DNA from: Sva-07 sp963747375
Lineage (GTDB): Bacteria > Actinomycetota > Acidimicrobiia > Acidimicrobiales > Ilumatobacteraceae
Length of the DNA stretch: 64,000 nt
Direction of reading: 5' to 3'
NCBI GenBank assembly: GCA_963747375.1
Contig: CAVVFL010000014.1
Coordinates: 248,001 to 312,000, forward strand
The notes beneath the pieces were generated by a model. It made no database searches and had not been told where the DNA came from. It saw nothing but the letters and a program-made list of their open reading frames with translations. The first letter of the stretch is position 1; each line of letters starts with the position of its first letter. Below, one piece after another: positions 15,593-26,597 of the stretch. The position numbers and the translations under genes were made by a program.

Positions 15593-18011
15593 TCAACGCT
15601 GAGAATCGTGTCCCGCCCGCCACGCCGAGACCTGCTCGATCAGCTGATCGACGAAGACCGACCTGGCGAGACGCTCCATCGGTTCCGCGTCGGGGTGCAC
15701 CCCGTCGCTGCGGATCGACCCGGATACCCGCTCGGCGCCCTCGAGCGGCGCTCGGTAGTCGAATCGTTCGACCTGGTCCCAGCGATCGTCTGCGGTCACG
15801 ATGAGCGCGTTCAGGCTGTCGAGGCGCGCGGGGTCGGCCATGCCGGGGGTCACGAAGTAGCCCTGATGGACGGCGGGCAGGTCGGCGATCAGGAGGGGGA
15901 CGTGCTCGTCGAGTACCCCGAGCAGCGTTCGCAACGCGTCGCCATGGATCGAGGCGAAGACGGGATCGCCTGCGACGTGCGGATTCGGGTCACCGACGTA
16001 CCGTTGCTCGGCCAGCTCGGTGGGGCCGAGGACCGCCAGCACGACATCGGGATCGAATCGGTCGAGGAGCGGGGGCAGTTTCTCGTCGTATGCCTCGCAG
16101 TCGGGCGTCGACCAGTCGAGTTCGGACGACACGCGGAAGCCGTCGATCGCCACGAGCGGGCACCCGTTCGCCCCCGCCCACATCACCGCCAATCGACCGT
16201 CACCGCCGTCGTTGAGGGCCTTCGCCATGTTGATCGAGGTGGAATCGCCGATGACCATGACGCGCAGTGCCGTCGCCGTGTCGCCGGCATCGACTCCGCG
16301 GCCGTCCGAGGCGGCGAGTGCAGCCTCGACCGCGACGACGAGATCATCGCCCGTTCGGGCCACATCGCCGAGCCACGGACGCATCAGCTCGAACCGCTCG
16401 ATGTGTGCGTCGAAGGGCGCCGGTGACGGCGACGGATAGAAGAAGACCACTGGAAGGCCGATCCGCGCGGCTTCATCGAGACCGGCGAGCAACTCCCGCT
16501 CAGCTGCTTTCCATTCGGGTCCGACGATGGACGGTTGCCGCAGAATGTCGTCCTCTTCTGCTGCGCCGACGGCAACGACGACCACGTTCGGGTTCTGGCG
16601 CTCGGCGAGCCGCCCGAGCCACTCGTCGAGGGGTGTCCGCCGGCGTCCGACGCCGCGGTCGAGATCGGTTGCTGCGGCCGGAGCCCGTCGATCACGTCGG
16701 CGTCCAGGCCGGACGAGTGCGTCGAGCGCCGAGCGCTCCGAGCCGAGCACGAGGATCCGCGGTGGCGTCGGCGCCGGCGGCGAGACCGGGGCAGCAACGA
16801 CGAAACCGGTACGAGCGGCGAGCGCATCGGTCGGTGGCGTGAACTCGATGACCGACTGCTCGCCGGACGACAGCAGCTGCTCGGTCGGGGTGAGATCGGG
16901 GCCTCTCACCGCGAATGCCGCGCCGACGATGACCACGGCCGCGAGACCGAATGCGGGGATCGCCACGCGGTTGCGGGCACCGACCTTGCCGACACGTATC
17001 GGCTGTTCGAGGAGCCGGTACGAGGCGATCGTCAACACCGCGGTCGCCGCGATGCGCACCCCGAAGAGGGTGAACCCGCTCAATCCGGTCCGTGCCTCGT
17101 CGAGGAGCAGGAAGACGGGCCAGTGGAACAGATAGATGCCGTAGCTCACCGCGCCGATGGCGACCAGTGGCGCCGCCTCCAGCAACCGAGCGGGGAAACG
17201 TCCCCCGGTGACGGAGTGGATGAGGACCGCCGAGACCAGTGCCACGAGGAGCAGCCCACCGCGGTAGATCCATGCCTGGTCGATCGACGCCGCGACGACG
17301 AGGCCACCGAACGCCGTGATCGCGAGCGCCCCCGGGATCCAGTCGCCGCGCCACGACACTGGTTCGGTGGTTCGCCGATGGAAGGCCAGCTGGGCGAGCG
17401 CAACGCCGACGAGCAGTTCGGCCGCCCGGATGTGCGTGCCGTTGTAGACCAGGTCGCGGTCGTGCGTCACGAGTGTGGCGAAGACCGATGCCGCCAACAG
17501 CGCTGCGGTCGTGGCCGCGAGTACCCGTCGACCTCGTCGAAGTGAGAGCAGCACGACGATCGGCAGGACGAGGTAGATCTGTTCCTCGATCGCGAGCGAC
17601 CAGAAATGGGCCACCGGGCTCGGCGCCGAGAGGAACAGGTCCTGGTAGCTGCTCGACGAGAAGGCGAAACGCCAGTTGGCGACGTTCGCGACGGCAGCGA
17701 TCAGATCACCCCGCAGTGCGCGCTGTTGCGACGCCGTCCACCAGGCCGACCACACGGCGACGAGGGCCAGGCACGCGTATGCCGCCGGGAGCAGGCGACG
17801 GGCCCGGCGACCGTAGAACCGTCGGAACGAGATGTCGTTGGTCGCTTCGTGTTCAGCGAGCAACAACGTGGTGATCAGGAATCCGGACAGCGTGAAGAAC
17901 AGCGACACACCGAGAAATCCGCCACCGAAGAACGGGACCTCCGCATGAAAGAGCAGGACCGCGATCACCGCGACCAGCGCGCAACCCGTCGAGCCCCCGC
18001 ACATACTTCAC
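15593..18011 (-). CDS. Acyltransferase-3 (OafA/YrhL) with C-terminal SGNH domain; interrupted near the N-terminus
   Basis: Predicted to acetylate or acylate cell-surface glycans: about ten membrane helices transfer an acyl group across the membrane and the SGNH domain (C-terminal ~250 residues) completes transfer. Corrected length 805 aa. GTG at 18011 (VKYVRGLDGLRA) has a leaderless TAGCTT -10 (gap 6), but frame is lost near 17975; removing one T restores DGLRAVAVIAVLLFHA, the family hallmark. Further marks: HFWSLAIEEQIYL, SGNH GDSTSINMAKAL and SDGVHPDAEPM. Divergent from the GH29 gene with only 23 bp between starts. Confidence 0.85.
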
Positions 18012-18017
18012 GGCGGC

Positions 18018-18027
18018 AAGCTATCGC
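18018..18027. promoter_or_regulatory. Overlapping divergent -10 elements
   Basis: TAGCTT reads leftward at 18023-18018, six nt before GTG 18011. TATCGC reads rightward at 18022-18027, seven nt before GTG 18035. The two hexamers overlap by two bases, so polymerases for the acyltransferase and GH29 genes cannot bind both at once. The rightward hexamer is weak. Confidence 0.45.
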
Positions 18028-18034
18028 CACAGGT

Positions 18035-20245
18035 GTGTCCGATTTCACGCGGTTCGTCCAGATTCTCACGACGCGCGAGACTGGCCGTCCGATGGGCATG
18101 CCGAGGTGGTGGGACGAGCGGCGTTTCGGCCTCTTCGTACACGCCAACCTCGCCAGCGTTCCGGCTTGGTCGCCGATCGGCGAGTACTCCGACTGGTATC
18201 GCAGCCACATGGGCGACGACGTCACCGACGTCATGCTCCATCCGCGCCCGATGGTCGAGGTCCTCGCGCACCACCGCGACCGTTGGGGTCACATCGACAC
18301 CTACGACGACTTCCTTCCACTGTTGACCTACGAGGCGTTCGACGCCGAGGCGTGGGCGCGTCTGGCCGTCGACGCCGGCGCCGGCTACACCGTGTTCGTC
18401 GCCAAACACCACGACGGGTGGGCGTGGTGGGACGCTCCGAACACGGACCACACGGTGCTCACCGGCGGCCCACGGAGAAATGTGCTCGCCGAGTACGCGG
18501 CCGCCTGCGAGCGAAACGGGCTCGTGTTCGGCACCTACTACTCGCTGCTGGACTGGGGTGACCCGCGATATCCGGGCACCGACTACGTCGACGACGTACT
18601 TCATCCCCACGTGGTCGATCTGGTCGAGCGGTACGGGTCGAGCATGCTGTGGGGTGACGGGCAGTGGGGCCACGGTCCCGACCACTGGCGAACGCGCGAG
18701 TTGCTCGAGAAGATCTGGTCGATCGATCCCGACGTCGTCGTCAACGACCGATGGGCGCGGCCGACGACGCACGGGCCGCCGGGGCGTCCCGACACCGTGC
18801 GCACCTTCGAGTACGAGACACCCGACGGCATCGTCGACGAACCGTGGGAGTTGTGCCGAGGGCTGGGTTCGAGCTTCTGCCACAACCGGGCCGAGCGCGC
18901 GGAGCATCACCTCTGCGGCCACGACATCGTTGCACTCCTGACCGAGGTGGTGTCGAAGGGTGGACACCTCCTGCTCAACATCGGCCCCGACGCCGACGGA
19001 ACCGTTCCGGAACTCCAGGCCGAACCGTTGCGCGACGCCGGGAGCTGGATCCGCCGGCACGAATCGCTGCTGAACAGGTCGCGTCCGTGGAGAACCTGGG
19101 GCGACGAGCACGTGCGCTACCTCGATGTCGCCGGAACGCTGCACGCCATCGACATCGACGGACACGCCCGCTTCGGCGCGCTCGGCTCCGACAGCTGCCG
19201 AGTCGAGTCGGTCGAACTCGTCGGACCGACGGCCGGTGACGTCGACGTCCTGAGGTTCCACCAGGACGACGACGCATTGCACCTCGACCTGCCCCGGCTG
19301 CGCTCCGATCGGCACCGGCGCCGCGTCGACGACGTCCGGGTGTACCGCATCGTGTACTCGGACATCGAGCAACCGAGCGCGCTGTTCCTGCCCGAGCCGC
19401 GCGCCCCGATCGCCCTGGCCCCGCTGATCCGCGACGTGTCGCCGGGCGACATCGTGCAACTGGGCGACGGCGTCTACACCGGTCCGGTCACCGTTCCACG
19501 CGGGGTCGTGGTCCGCGGTCTCGGGGGTCACCGCACCGTGATCGACGGTGGCGGCGCGACCGCCGTCACGCTCCTCGGTGCCGCACGTCTCGAACACCTC
19601 ACGGTGACGGGCGGCCCCGCCCGAACTGCCTGGCTCCCGGGCACGACCGTCGAGATCACCGGACCAGCGGCGACGGTGCTCGGCTGTCGGATCGACGGCC
19701 ATGTCGTGGCACGGGCCAGCGACGCACTGATTCGCGCCACCACCGCCGCGGGAGTCGTGGCCGACGGTGTCGACCGGTTGTCGGTGTCGCGATGCCAGCT
19801 GTCCGGCATGCGCTGGGACATCGGCGTGCACCTGATCGGTGGCAGCGGGCACGAGATCGACTCGAGTGAACTCACCGACCATCTGTGTGCTGTCCGGGTG
19901 TCCGATGCGACGGCCGTCGTCGTGCGCGGCAACAACATCGCAGCACGCTGGTGGGGAGTCCACCTCGAACGGACCGAGGGCGCCCACGTCCACGGCAACT
20001 TCGTCAATCACACGATGCGTGGCATCGACATCGACGGAGGTTCGCAGGCGCTGGTCGACGGCAACGCAGTGTGCGACGGCGACAGTGGCTGCATCGTGCA
20101 GTGGGGTGCGTCGGACTGCGATGTCAGCGGCAATCGCTGGGAACGCTGCCGCATCGGCGTGCTGCAGTGGGAGGCTCCCGGCCTGCGCCTACGCGCCAAC
20201 GAGTCCATCGACCTCCACGACACCCCCCTCGTCACCGGCCCCTGA
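18035..20245 (+). CDS. GH29 alpha-L-fucosidase fused to a right-handed beta-helix domain
   Basis: 736 aa. Residues ~20-330 are a GH29 retaining fucosidase: MPRWWDERRFGLFVHANLASVPAW (family HWG region, split at ~residue 40), VAKHHDGWAWWDA, MLWGDGQWGHGPDHWR carrying the expected nucleophile Asp, and GGHLLLNIGPDADGTVPE. A small beta domain follows (~340-440). Residues ~450-736 are a NosD/pectate-lyase-like parallel beta-helix (GDIVQLGDGVYTGPV, then repeated VRGNNI, VHGNFV, VDGNAV, VSGNRW). No signal peptide seen. Start GTG 18035 or ATG 18092. The fusion suggests binding or cutting a polymeric fucosylated glycan; inference. Confidence 0.82.
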   Translation: MSDFTRFVQILTTRETGRPMGMPRWWDERRFGLFVHANLASVPAWSPIGEYSDWYRSHMGDDVTDVMLHPRPMVEVLAHHRDRWGHIDTYDDFLPLLTYEAFDAEAWARLAVDAGAGYTVFVAKHHDGWAWWDAPNTDHTVLTGGPRRNVLAEYAAACERNGLVFGTYYSLLDWGDPRYPGTDYVDDVLHPHVVDLVERYGSSMLWGDGQWGHGPDHWRTRELLEKIWSIDPDVVVNDRWARPTTHGPPGRPDTVRTFEYETPDGIVDEPWELCRGLGSSFCHNRAERAEHHLCGHDIVALLTEVVSKGGHLLLNIGPDADGTVPELQAEPLRDAGSWIRRHESLLNRSRPWRTWGDEHVRYLDVAGTLHAIDIDGHARFGALGSDSCRVESVELVGPTAGDVDVLRFHQDDDALHLDLPRLRSDRHRRRVDDVRVYRIVYSDIEQPSALFLPEPRAPIALAPLIRDVSPGDIVQLGDGVYTGPVTVPRGVVVRGLGGHRTVIDGGGATAVTLLGAARLEHLTVTGGPARTAWLPGTTVEITGPAATVLGCRIDGHVVARASDALIRATTAAGVVADGVDRLSVSRCQLSGMRWDIGVHLIGGSGHEIDSSELTDHLCAVRVSDATAVVVRGNNIAARWWGVHLERTEGAHVHGNFVNHTMRGIDIDGGSQALVDGNAVCDGDSGCIVQWGASDCDVSGNRWERCRIGVLQWEAPGLRLRANESIDLHDTPLVTGP

Positions 20246-20247
20246 AC

Positions 20248-20282
20248 CCGGTTACGCCGGTGCCGGGCACCGGCGTAACCGG
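20248..20282. terminator. 35-bp perfect palindrome between convergent genes (bidirectional terminator-like), copy 1
   Basis: Arms CCGGTTACGCCGGTGCC and GGCACCGGCGTAACCGG pair over 17 bp around one G. It sits between the GH29 stop (20245) and the typA stop (20288), serving both convergent transcripts. The 31-bp core recurs at 44820-44854 with only the centre base changed. No T-run, as is common for actinobacterial terminators. Confidence 0.75.
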
Positions 20283-20287
20283 TTGCG

Positions 20288-22214
<1,927 letters not shown>

Positions 22215-22289
22215 AACGATCCACGCTATCGCCCGTTCACGAACGAACGATCGCCCCCGCCATCCGTCACCACCATCTCACCTCCACCC

Positions 22290-22342
22290 CCGAAATTCTC
22301 CCCGGCGTGCGCGCTCGAGCGCGCACGTGGAGGAGAATTTCA
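22290..22342. repeat. Long GAAATTC-armed palindrome, copy 3 (in a divergent region)
   Basis: Outer arms CGAAATTCTCC and GGAGAATTTC flank a 22-bp perfect palindrome (22306-22327, GTGCGCGCT / AGCGCGCAC). Outer and inner parts resemble 4939-4997. It lies between the divergent typA and TauE promoters and ends no gene, so a terminator role is unlikely. Confidence 0.7.
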
Positions 22343-22356
22343 GAAGTGGGGTGGTG

Positions 22357-22374
22357 TACCCCGGGGGGTATAGT
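22357..22374 (+). promoter_or_regulatory. CsoR/CstR-like operator overlapping the TauE -10 element
   Basis: TACCCC-GG-GGGGTA (22357-22370) is a perfect inverted repeat of the type bound by the CsoR/RcnR/FrmR/CstR family. Its right end merges with TATAGT (22369-22374), a -10 hexamer six nt before the GTG start at 22381. Binding there would block the promoter. CstR-type persulfide sensors often control TauE/SafE exporters; no such regulator gene is in the window. Confidence 0.6.
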
Positions 22375-22380
22375 GGACGG

Positions 22381-23196
22381 GTGCGAGGACTGTTGGCGTC
22401 ACCTCTCGGGTTCCTGATCGGGGTGTCACTCGGCGCACTCGGTGGCGGCGGTTCGATCCTCGCAGTTCCAGCGCTGGTCTACGCCGCCGGACAGGACCCC
22501 AAGGCCGCCACGACCACCTCACTGGTGCTCGTGACCATCACCGCACTGATCGGGATCATCCCGCACTGGCGCGCCGGGCGCGTGCGTTTCGCTGCGGGCA
22601 CCATCTTCGGGCTCGCTGGCATCGGTGGGTCGCTGCTCGGGTCACACTGGAACAAGGCCGCGAACCCCGACGTGCTGCTCTTCGCCTTCTCCGTGCTGAT
22701 GCTCGTCGCTGCGTACGCGATGTGGCGACGCCTCCAGGCGGCTCCCCCACCGGTCCGATCCGCAGGCGCGGCCGCCAACATCGACGAGGCGGCGCCGGCT
22801 CAGACCGACGTCCGCATCGATGCGGGCACCGTGGTCAAGGTGATCCTCGCCGGCTCGTTCGTCGGGTTGCTCACAGGATTCTTCGGTGTCGGCGGCGGCT
22901 TCGTGATCGTGCCGGCATTGGTGCTGGCCCTCGGCTTCACGATGCCGGAGGCCGTCGGCACGTCGCTGCTCGTCATCGCCGTCAACTCGACCGTGGCGCT
23001 CATGACGCGACTGCCGGGCGGCACCGTCGACTGGGGGATCGTGGTGCCGTTCACGATCGCCAGCCTCGTCGGCGTCGTCGTCGGCAGCCACTTGGCCAGC
23101 ACGCGCGACCCCAGTTTCCTGCAGAAGTGGTTCGTGATCCTGCTCGTGGTCGTTGCGTTCTACACCGCGACGCGATCGATCCTCGCGCTCACCTGA
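22381..23196 (+). CDS. TauE/SafE family sulfite/sulfonate exporter
   Basis: 271 aa, about eight membrane helices in two related halves, each opening with a Gly-rich family signature: GVSLGALGGGGSILAVPALVY and GLLTGFFGVGGGFVIVPALVL (each split by the membrane). A hydrophilic linker with Ala/Pro/Asp lies at ~125-150. The family moves sulfite, sulfoacetate or related anions. The leaderless promoter overlaps a CsoR/CstR-like operator. Exported substrate not proven. Confidence 0.85.
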   Translation: MRGLLASPLGFLIGVSLGALGGGGSILAVPALVYAAGQDPKAATTTSLVLVTITALIGIIPHWRAGRVRFAAGTIFGLAGIGGSLLGSHWNKAANPDVLLFAFSVLMLVAAYAMWRRLQAAPPPVRSAGAAANIDEAAPAQTDVRIDAGTVVKVILAGSFVGLLTGFFGVGGGFVIVPALVLALGFTMPEAVGTSLLVIAVNSTVALMTRLPGGTVDWGIVVPFTIASLVGVVVGSHLASTRDPSFLQKWFVILLVVVAFYTATRSILALT

Positions 23197-23215
23197 CCAG
23201 GTCCGACCTCGTCGT

Positions 23216-24781
23216 TCAGCCGACCCGGCGATCGCGGCCCTCCCAGTACGGCTCACGCAGATCCTTCTTCAGCACCTTGCCGCTCGGGTTCCGCGGCAGC
23301 ATGTCGACCCAGTCGACCGACGTCGGACACTTGAACGTCGCCAGGCGCTCCTTCGCGTAGGCGATGATCTCGGCCTCGGTCACCTCGGAGTCGGGCACCT
23401 TGACGACGATCGCCTTCGCGGTCTCCCCCCACTTCTCGTGCGGGACACCGATGACCGCCACGTCGGCGATCGCCGGGTGCCCCATGAGCACGTTCTCGAC
23501 CTCGGCGGGGTACACGTTCTCGCCGCCGGACACGATCATGTCCTTCACGCGGTCGTGGATGTAGAGGTAGCCGTCGGCATCGAGGTAGCCGGCGTCGCCT
23601 GACTTGAACCAGCCGTCGGGGGTCACCGACTTCGTCGTCTCCTCCGGCTGGTTCCAGTAGCCGATCATCACCTGCGGCGAGCGGATCCAGATCTCGCCGA
23701 CCTCACCGACCTCACACTCGACGTCGTCGTCACCGACGATCCGGAGTTCCACCCCCGGGCCCGGCAGGCCGCACGAGCGAAGCCGATGGCGATTCGGCCC
23801 GCTCGGATCGTGATCCTCGGGCGGCAGATTGACCACGGCGCCTGTCGTCTCGGTGAGCCCATAGGCCTGCCAGAACTTGCACGGGGCGAACATCTCGACG
23901 CACTTCGCCAACACGTCCTCGCTGATCGGCGACGCTCCGTAGACGAAGACGCGCAGGCTCGAGTAGTCGGCGTCGGCGACACCGGGGACCATCAGCATGA
24001 ACTGCAGCACGGCCGGAACCAGGAACGCGTGCGTGATGCGCTCGCGTTCGATCGTGCGGATCAACGCCGCTGGATCGAGTTCGCGGAAGATCACGGACGT
24101 GCAGCCTTCGTACATGCCCGCGACGGCCCAGCCACCACCGCCGATGTGGAACAGTGGCATCGCGATCAGGTTCACGGTGTCGGGGGTCAGCTCCCAGATG
24201 TCCTTGGCGAGCGGCAGCAGACTGAAGAAGTTGTCGTTGCTCAACATCACGCCCTTGGGGCGACCGGTCGTCCCCGACGAGTACAGCTGGAATGCCACGT
24301 CTCCGCTGTCGGAGGTCGCACCGGGATCGTCGGCCGGGAACGAGGCGACCCAGTCCTCGTAGGACTCGTAGCCCTCATGGCCGCCGATGACCAGGATCCG
24401 AGTGACCGTGGTCAGATCGGCGGCGATGGCATCCAGGATCGGGACGAAATCGGGTCCGGCCACGAGCACCTTGGCCTGCGAGTCGTTGACGATGTACTCG
24501 ACTTCCGGTGCCGCAAGACGCCAATTGACGTCGACGCACACGGCATTGAGGAGCGCGGCGCCGAAGAACACCTCGAAGTGCTCGATGCCGTTCTTGTCGA
24601 GAAATGCGACGCGATCCTGCGACGTCACGCCGTCGGCGGCCAGACCCTGCGCCACCTGGGCGGACCTGGCGTGGAGTTCAGCCCACGTGAGTCGCCGGTC
24701 GTCTTGGACGAGGGCGGTGTGCTCGGCGCGATCGGATCCATGGACGCGCAGGATGTCGGCAAGGCTCGTGATGTTCCCCAT
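23216..24781 (-). CDS. Long-chain fatty acyl-CoA synthetase (AMP-binding)
   Basis: 521 aa ANL-family enzyme forming acyl-CoA through acyl-AMP. P-loop YSSGTTGRPKGVMLS (~residue 168), A5 motif QAYGLTETTGAV, A7 FKSGDAGYLDADGYLYIHDR, A8 VKDMIVSGGENVYPAEVE, and the C-terminal catalytic Lys in NPSGKVLKKDLRE. Leaderless -10 TACGTT (gap 8) before ATG 24781. It converges on the TauE gene. A more diverged synthetase is at 31696-33318. Confidence 0.9.
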   Translation of the reverse strand: MGNITSLADILRVHGSDRAEHTALVQDDRRLTWAELHARSAQVAQGLAADGVTSQDRVAFLDKNGIEHFEVFFGAALLNAVCVDVNWRLAAPEVEYIVNDSQAKVLVAGPDFVPILDAIAADLTTVTRILVIGGHEGYESYEDWVASFPADDPGATSDSGDVAFQLYSSGTTGRPKGVMLSNDNFFSLLPLAKDIWELTPDTVNLIAMPLFHIGGGGWAVAGMYEGCTSVIFRELDPAALIRTIERERITHAFLVPAVLQFMLMVPGVADADYSSLRVFVYGASPISEDVLAKCVEMFAPCKFWQAYGLTETTGAVVNLPPEDHDPSGPNRHRLRSCGLPGPGVELRIVGDDDVECEVGEVGEIWIRSPQVMIGYWNQPEETTKSVTPDGWFKSGDAGYLDADGYLYIHDRVKDMIVSGGENVYPAEVENVLMGHPAIADVAVIGVPHEKWGETAKAIVVKVPDSEVTEAEIIAYAKERLATFKCPTSVDWVDMLPRNPSGKVLKKDLREPYWEGRDRRVG

Positions 24782-25016
24782 GGCGCCACAACGTAGTCAC
24801 CTCAACCACCTGCTGCCTGACTGCTCGCGTCGAACGCGCCCATCGTGTCGTGACATCTGCGGCGTTCCGGTCAGCGTGGACGTGGTGCGCACCGATGTCG
24901 TCGGCGGCTGGGCCGGGCCGAGCGGGCACCGTTCGTTGCGTGACAATGCTCTCGCGAACGAGCGGTCGCCCGAACTCGCTGGTTCCGCGTGCGGCCGCCT
25001 GCGAGGATGACCGATC
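24782..25016. other. Intergenic region (235 bp) with divergent promoters
   Basis: Contains the acyl-CoA synthetase promoter (TACGTT, leftward) and, on the right, GAGGAT ending eight nt before GTG 25017. An imperfect inverted repeat (CGTTCG ... CGAACG) lies at about 24930-24961, including TTGCGTGACA, which matches the left arm of the 50-bp repeat but nothing beyond. No gene seen. Confidence 0.5.
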
Positions 25017-25925
25017 GTGGGGACCGAGTTTGCGACGCCCGATCGGGCCACGTTCTTCGACGTGAACCGGACGCGGCTGCGGGCGTGGTGCTGGGGCGAT
25101 GCGACGGCCCCACCGGTCGTGCTCGTCCACGGCGCCTACGACCACGGCCGTACGTGGGACGACTTCGCCCCTCGACTGGTGGAGCTCGGGTTCCACGTGG
25201 TGGCGATCGACGTGCGCGGCCACGGCGACTCGGGGCGGCTGTCGTCCGGAATGGCGTGGAACGCGTGCACGATCGACCTGTGCGAGCTCGCCCGGGTGCT
25301 GGCGCCGACGCCCGACACACCGATCGGCATGATCGGGCACTCGATGGGCGGTGGTCAGATCCTCACCGCAGCCGCCACGTTGCCCGAGCGCTTCGCCTGG
25401 TTGGTCAACCTCGACGGGCTGGGCCCGCCGGCCGAGGGCTTCGTTCACGATGACATCATCGACGTCGCCGTTCGAAGCCTCGACGAGATCGACAAGTTCC
25501 GCGGCCGCCCGCCGCGGCCGTGGGCGTCGCGCGACCTTCTTGTCGAGCGCCGCGGGGCGATCAACGTCCGTCTGCCCCGCCCGTTTCTCGAACACCTCGT
25601 CGAGCACGGCACCCGCGAGGTCGAGGGTGGGTTCGTGTGGAAGTGGGATCCGGCGTTCCGTACCGGGATCCCCGACGGGTTCTCGCTCGATCTGATCCTC
25701 GCCCAGTACCGCCACGTCATCGCGCCCACGCTGGTGCTGGTCAGCTCCGAGGAGGACGCGTGGACCGAGGTGCACGACGAAGAGGCCGAGCGGCGGGTGG
25801 CGATGCTCATGGACGGCCGGCTGGAGTCGGTGCCGGGTGCCGGCCACTACGTGCACGTCGAACAACCCGACGTCGTGCTCGATCGAATCAGCCGATTCCT
25901 CGACGAGATCGGCGCCCGCCCATGA
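25017..25925 (+). CDS. Alpha/beta-fold hydrolase
   Basis: 302 aa. Oxyanion-hole VLVHGAYDHGRTWDD, IDVRGHGDSG, nucleophile elbow GMIGHSMGGGQ (Ser), acid Asp probably in VSSEEDAWTE, and His in GAGHYVHVEQPD. Resembles epoxide-hydrolase/haloperoxidase-type hydrolases. Substrate unknown. First of three co-directional genes; its stop overlaps the next start (ATGA). Confidence 0.85.
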   Translation: MGTEFATPDRATFFDVNRTRLRAWCWGDATAPPVVLVHGAYDHGRTWDDFAPRLVELGFHVVAIDVRGHGDSGRLSSGMAWNACTIDLCELARVLAPTPDTPIGMIGHSMGGGQILTAAATLPERFAWLVNLDGLGPPAEGFVHDDIIDVAVRSLDEIDKFRGRPPRPWASRDLLVERRGAINVRLPRPFLEHLVEHGTREVEGGFVWKWDPAFRTGIPDGFSLDLILAQYRHVIAPTLVLVSSEEDAWTEVHDEEAERRVAMLMDGRLESVPGAGHYVHVEQPDVVLDRISRFLDEIGARP

Positions 25926-26575
25926 CGGACCTCCTCGTACTCCACGACCTCGGTGCTCGTGGTGGCGGCGAGTGGGCCGCCGCGTTCGCCGGCTGGCCCG
26001 GCCGCGTCTGGGCGCCCGACCTTCCCGGGCACAACGGGACGCCACCTCCGGTCGGCGGGCACTACGAGACGGGCGATGCGGTGTTCGCGGCGCTCGATCT
26101 GATGCGCGCAGGAGCTCCCGACGAACTCGTCATCATCGGCATCGGCCACAACGGCGCAGCGGCCCAGGTCCTGGCTCTCGGCGGGCGGGCGGTGGGACTG
26201 GTGCTGGTCGACGGGTTGGGTGGTCCATGGCTCGGACCCGTCGAGATCGAGGCGCGCCAGCGCGAGATGCGCAGGCGGATCCTGACGACGCCCGGCGCGA
26301 TGTCGGAGCCCGCGCCCGGCGTTTCGGATCCGCGGGCGACGATGGTCGTCCGTGCCGCCGACCGCGGATTCGCCGTCCGCCAGGCCGAGGCGATGCCGGT
26401 ACCCGTGCTGCTGATCGAGACTCCGTCGTCCCCCACTCCCGACACCGTCGATCTCGTCGACCACTTCGCCCGGGCGACCCTGACGCACATCGACGCCGTC
26501 GACCCGGGTCATGCCGCAAGCATCGTGCAGTCGTGGTGGGCAACGCACCCCGACCGGCAGGGCAGCGGGACATGA
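25922..26575 (+). CDS. Alpha/beta-hydrolase-like protein lacking the nucleophile Ser
   Basis: 217 aa, alpha/beta hydrolase layout (LLVLHDLGARGGGEW, APDLPGHNGTPPP). Where the nucleophile elbow should be (GxSxG) it reads IGIGHNGAAAQ, so Ser is replaced by Asn. The final region has VDPGHAASIVQSW, so a His is present. It is translationally coupled (ATGA) to the preceding active hydrolase, and may be a non-catalytic partner or use another mechanism; inference. Confidence 0.75.
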   Translation: MTDLLVLHDLGARGGGEWAAAFAGWPGRVWAPDLPGHNGTPPPVGGHYETGDAVFAALDLMRAGAPDELVIIGIGHNGAAAQVLALGGRAVGLVLVDGLGGPWLGPVEIEARQREMRRRILTTPGAMSEPAPGVSDPRATMVVRAADRGFAVRQAEAMPVPVLLIETPSSPTPDTVDLVDHFARATLTHIDAVDPGHAASIVQSWWATHPDRQGSGT

Positions 26576-26597
26576 CGCCGGAGCAGGCAGGCGCACG

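Noticed and set aside
14459..16426. A 655-codon + strand frame across the LLM and acyltransferase genes
   Set aside because: It crosses two well-supported minus-strand genes and their intergenic gap, and shows no domain.
18008..20011. A 667-codon open frame opposite the GH29 fusion gene
   Set aside because: Antisense shadow caused by GC-rich third positions; it has no recognisable domain and the + strand has clear GH29 and beta-helix motifs.
24930..24961. A possible fourth copy of the 50-bp repeat
   Set aside because: Only TTGCGTGACA (10 nt) matches; the core and right arm are missing.
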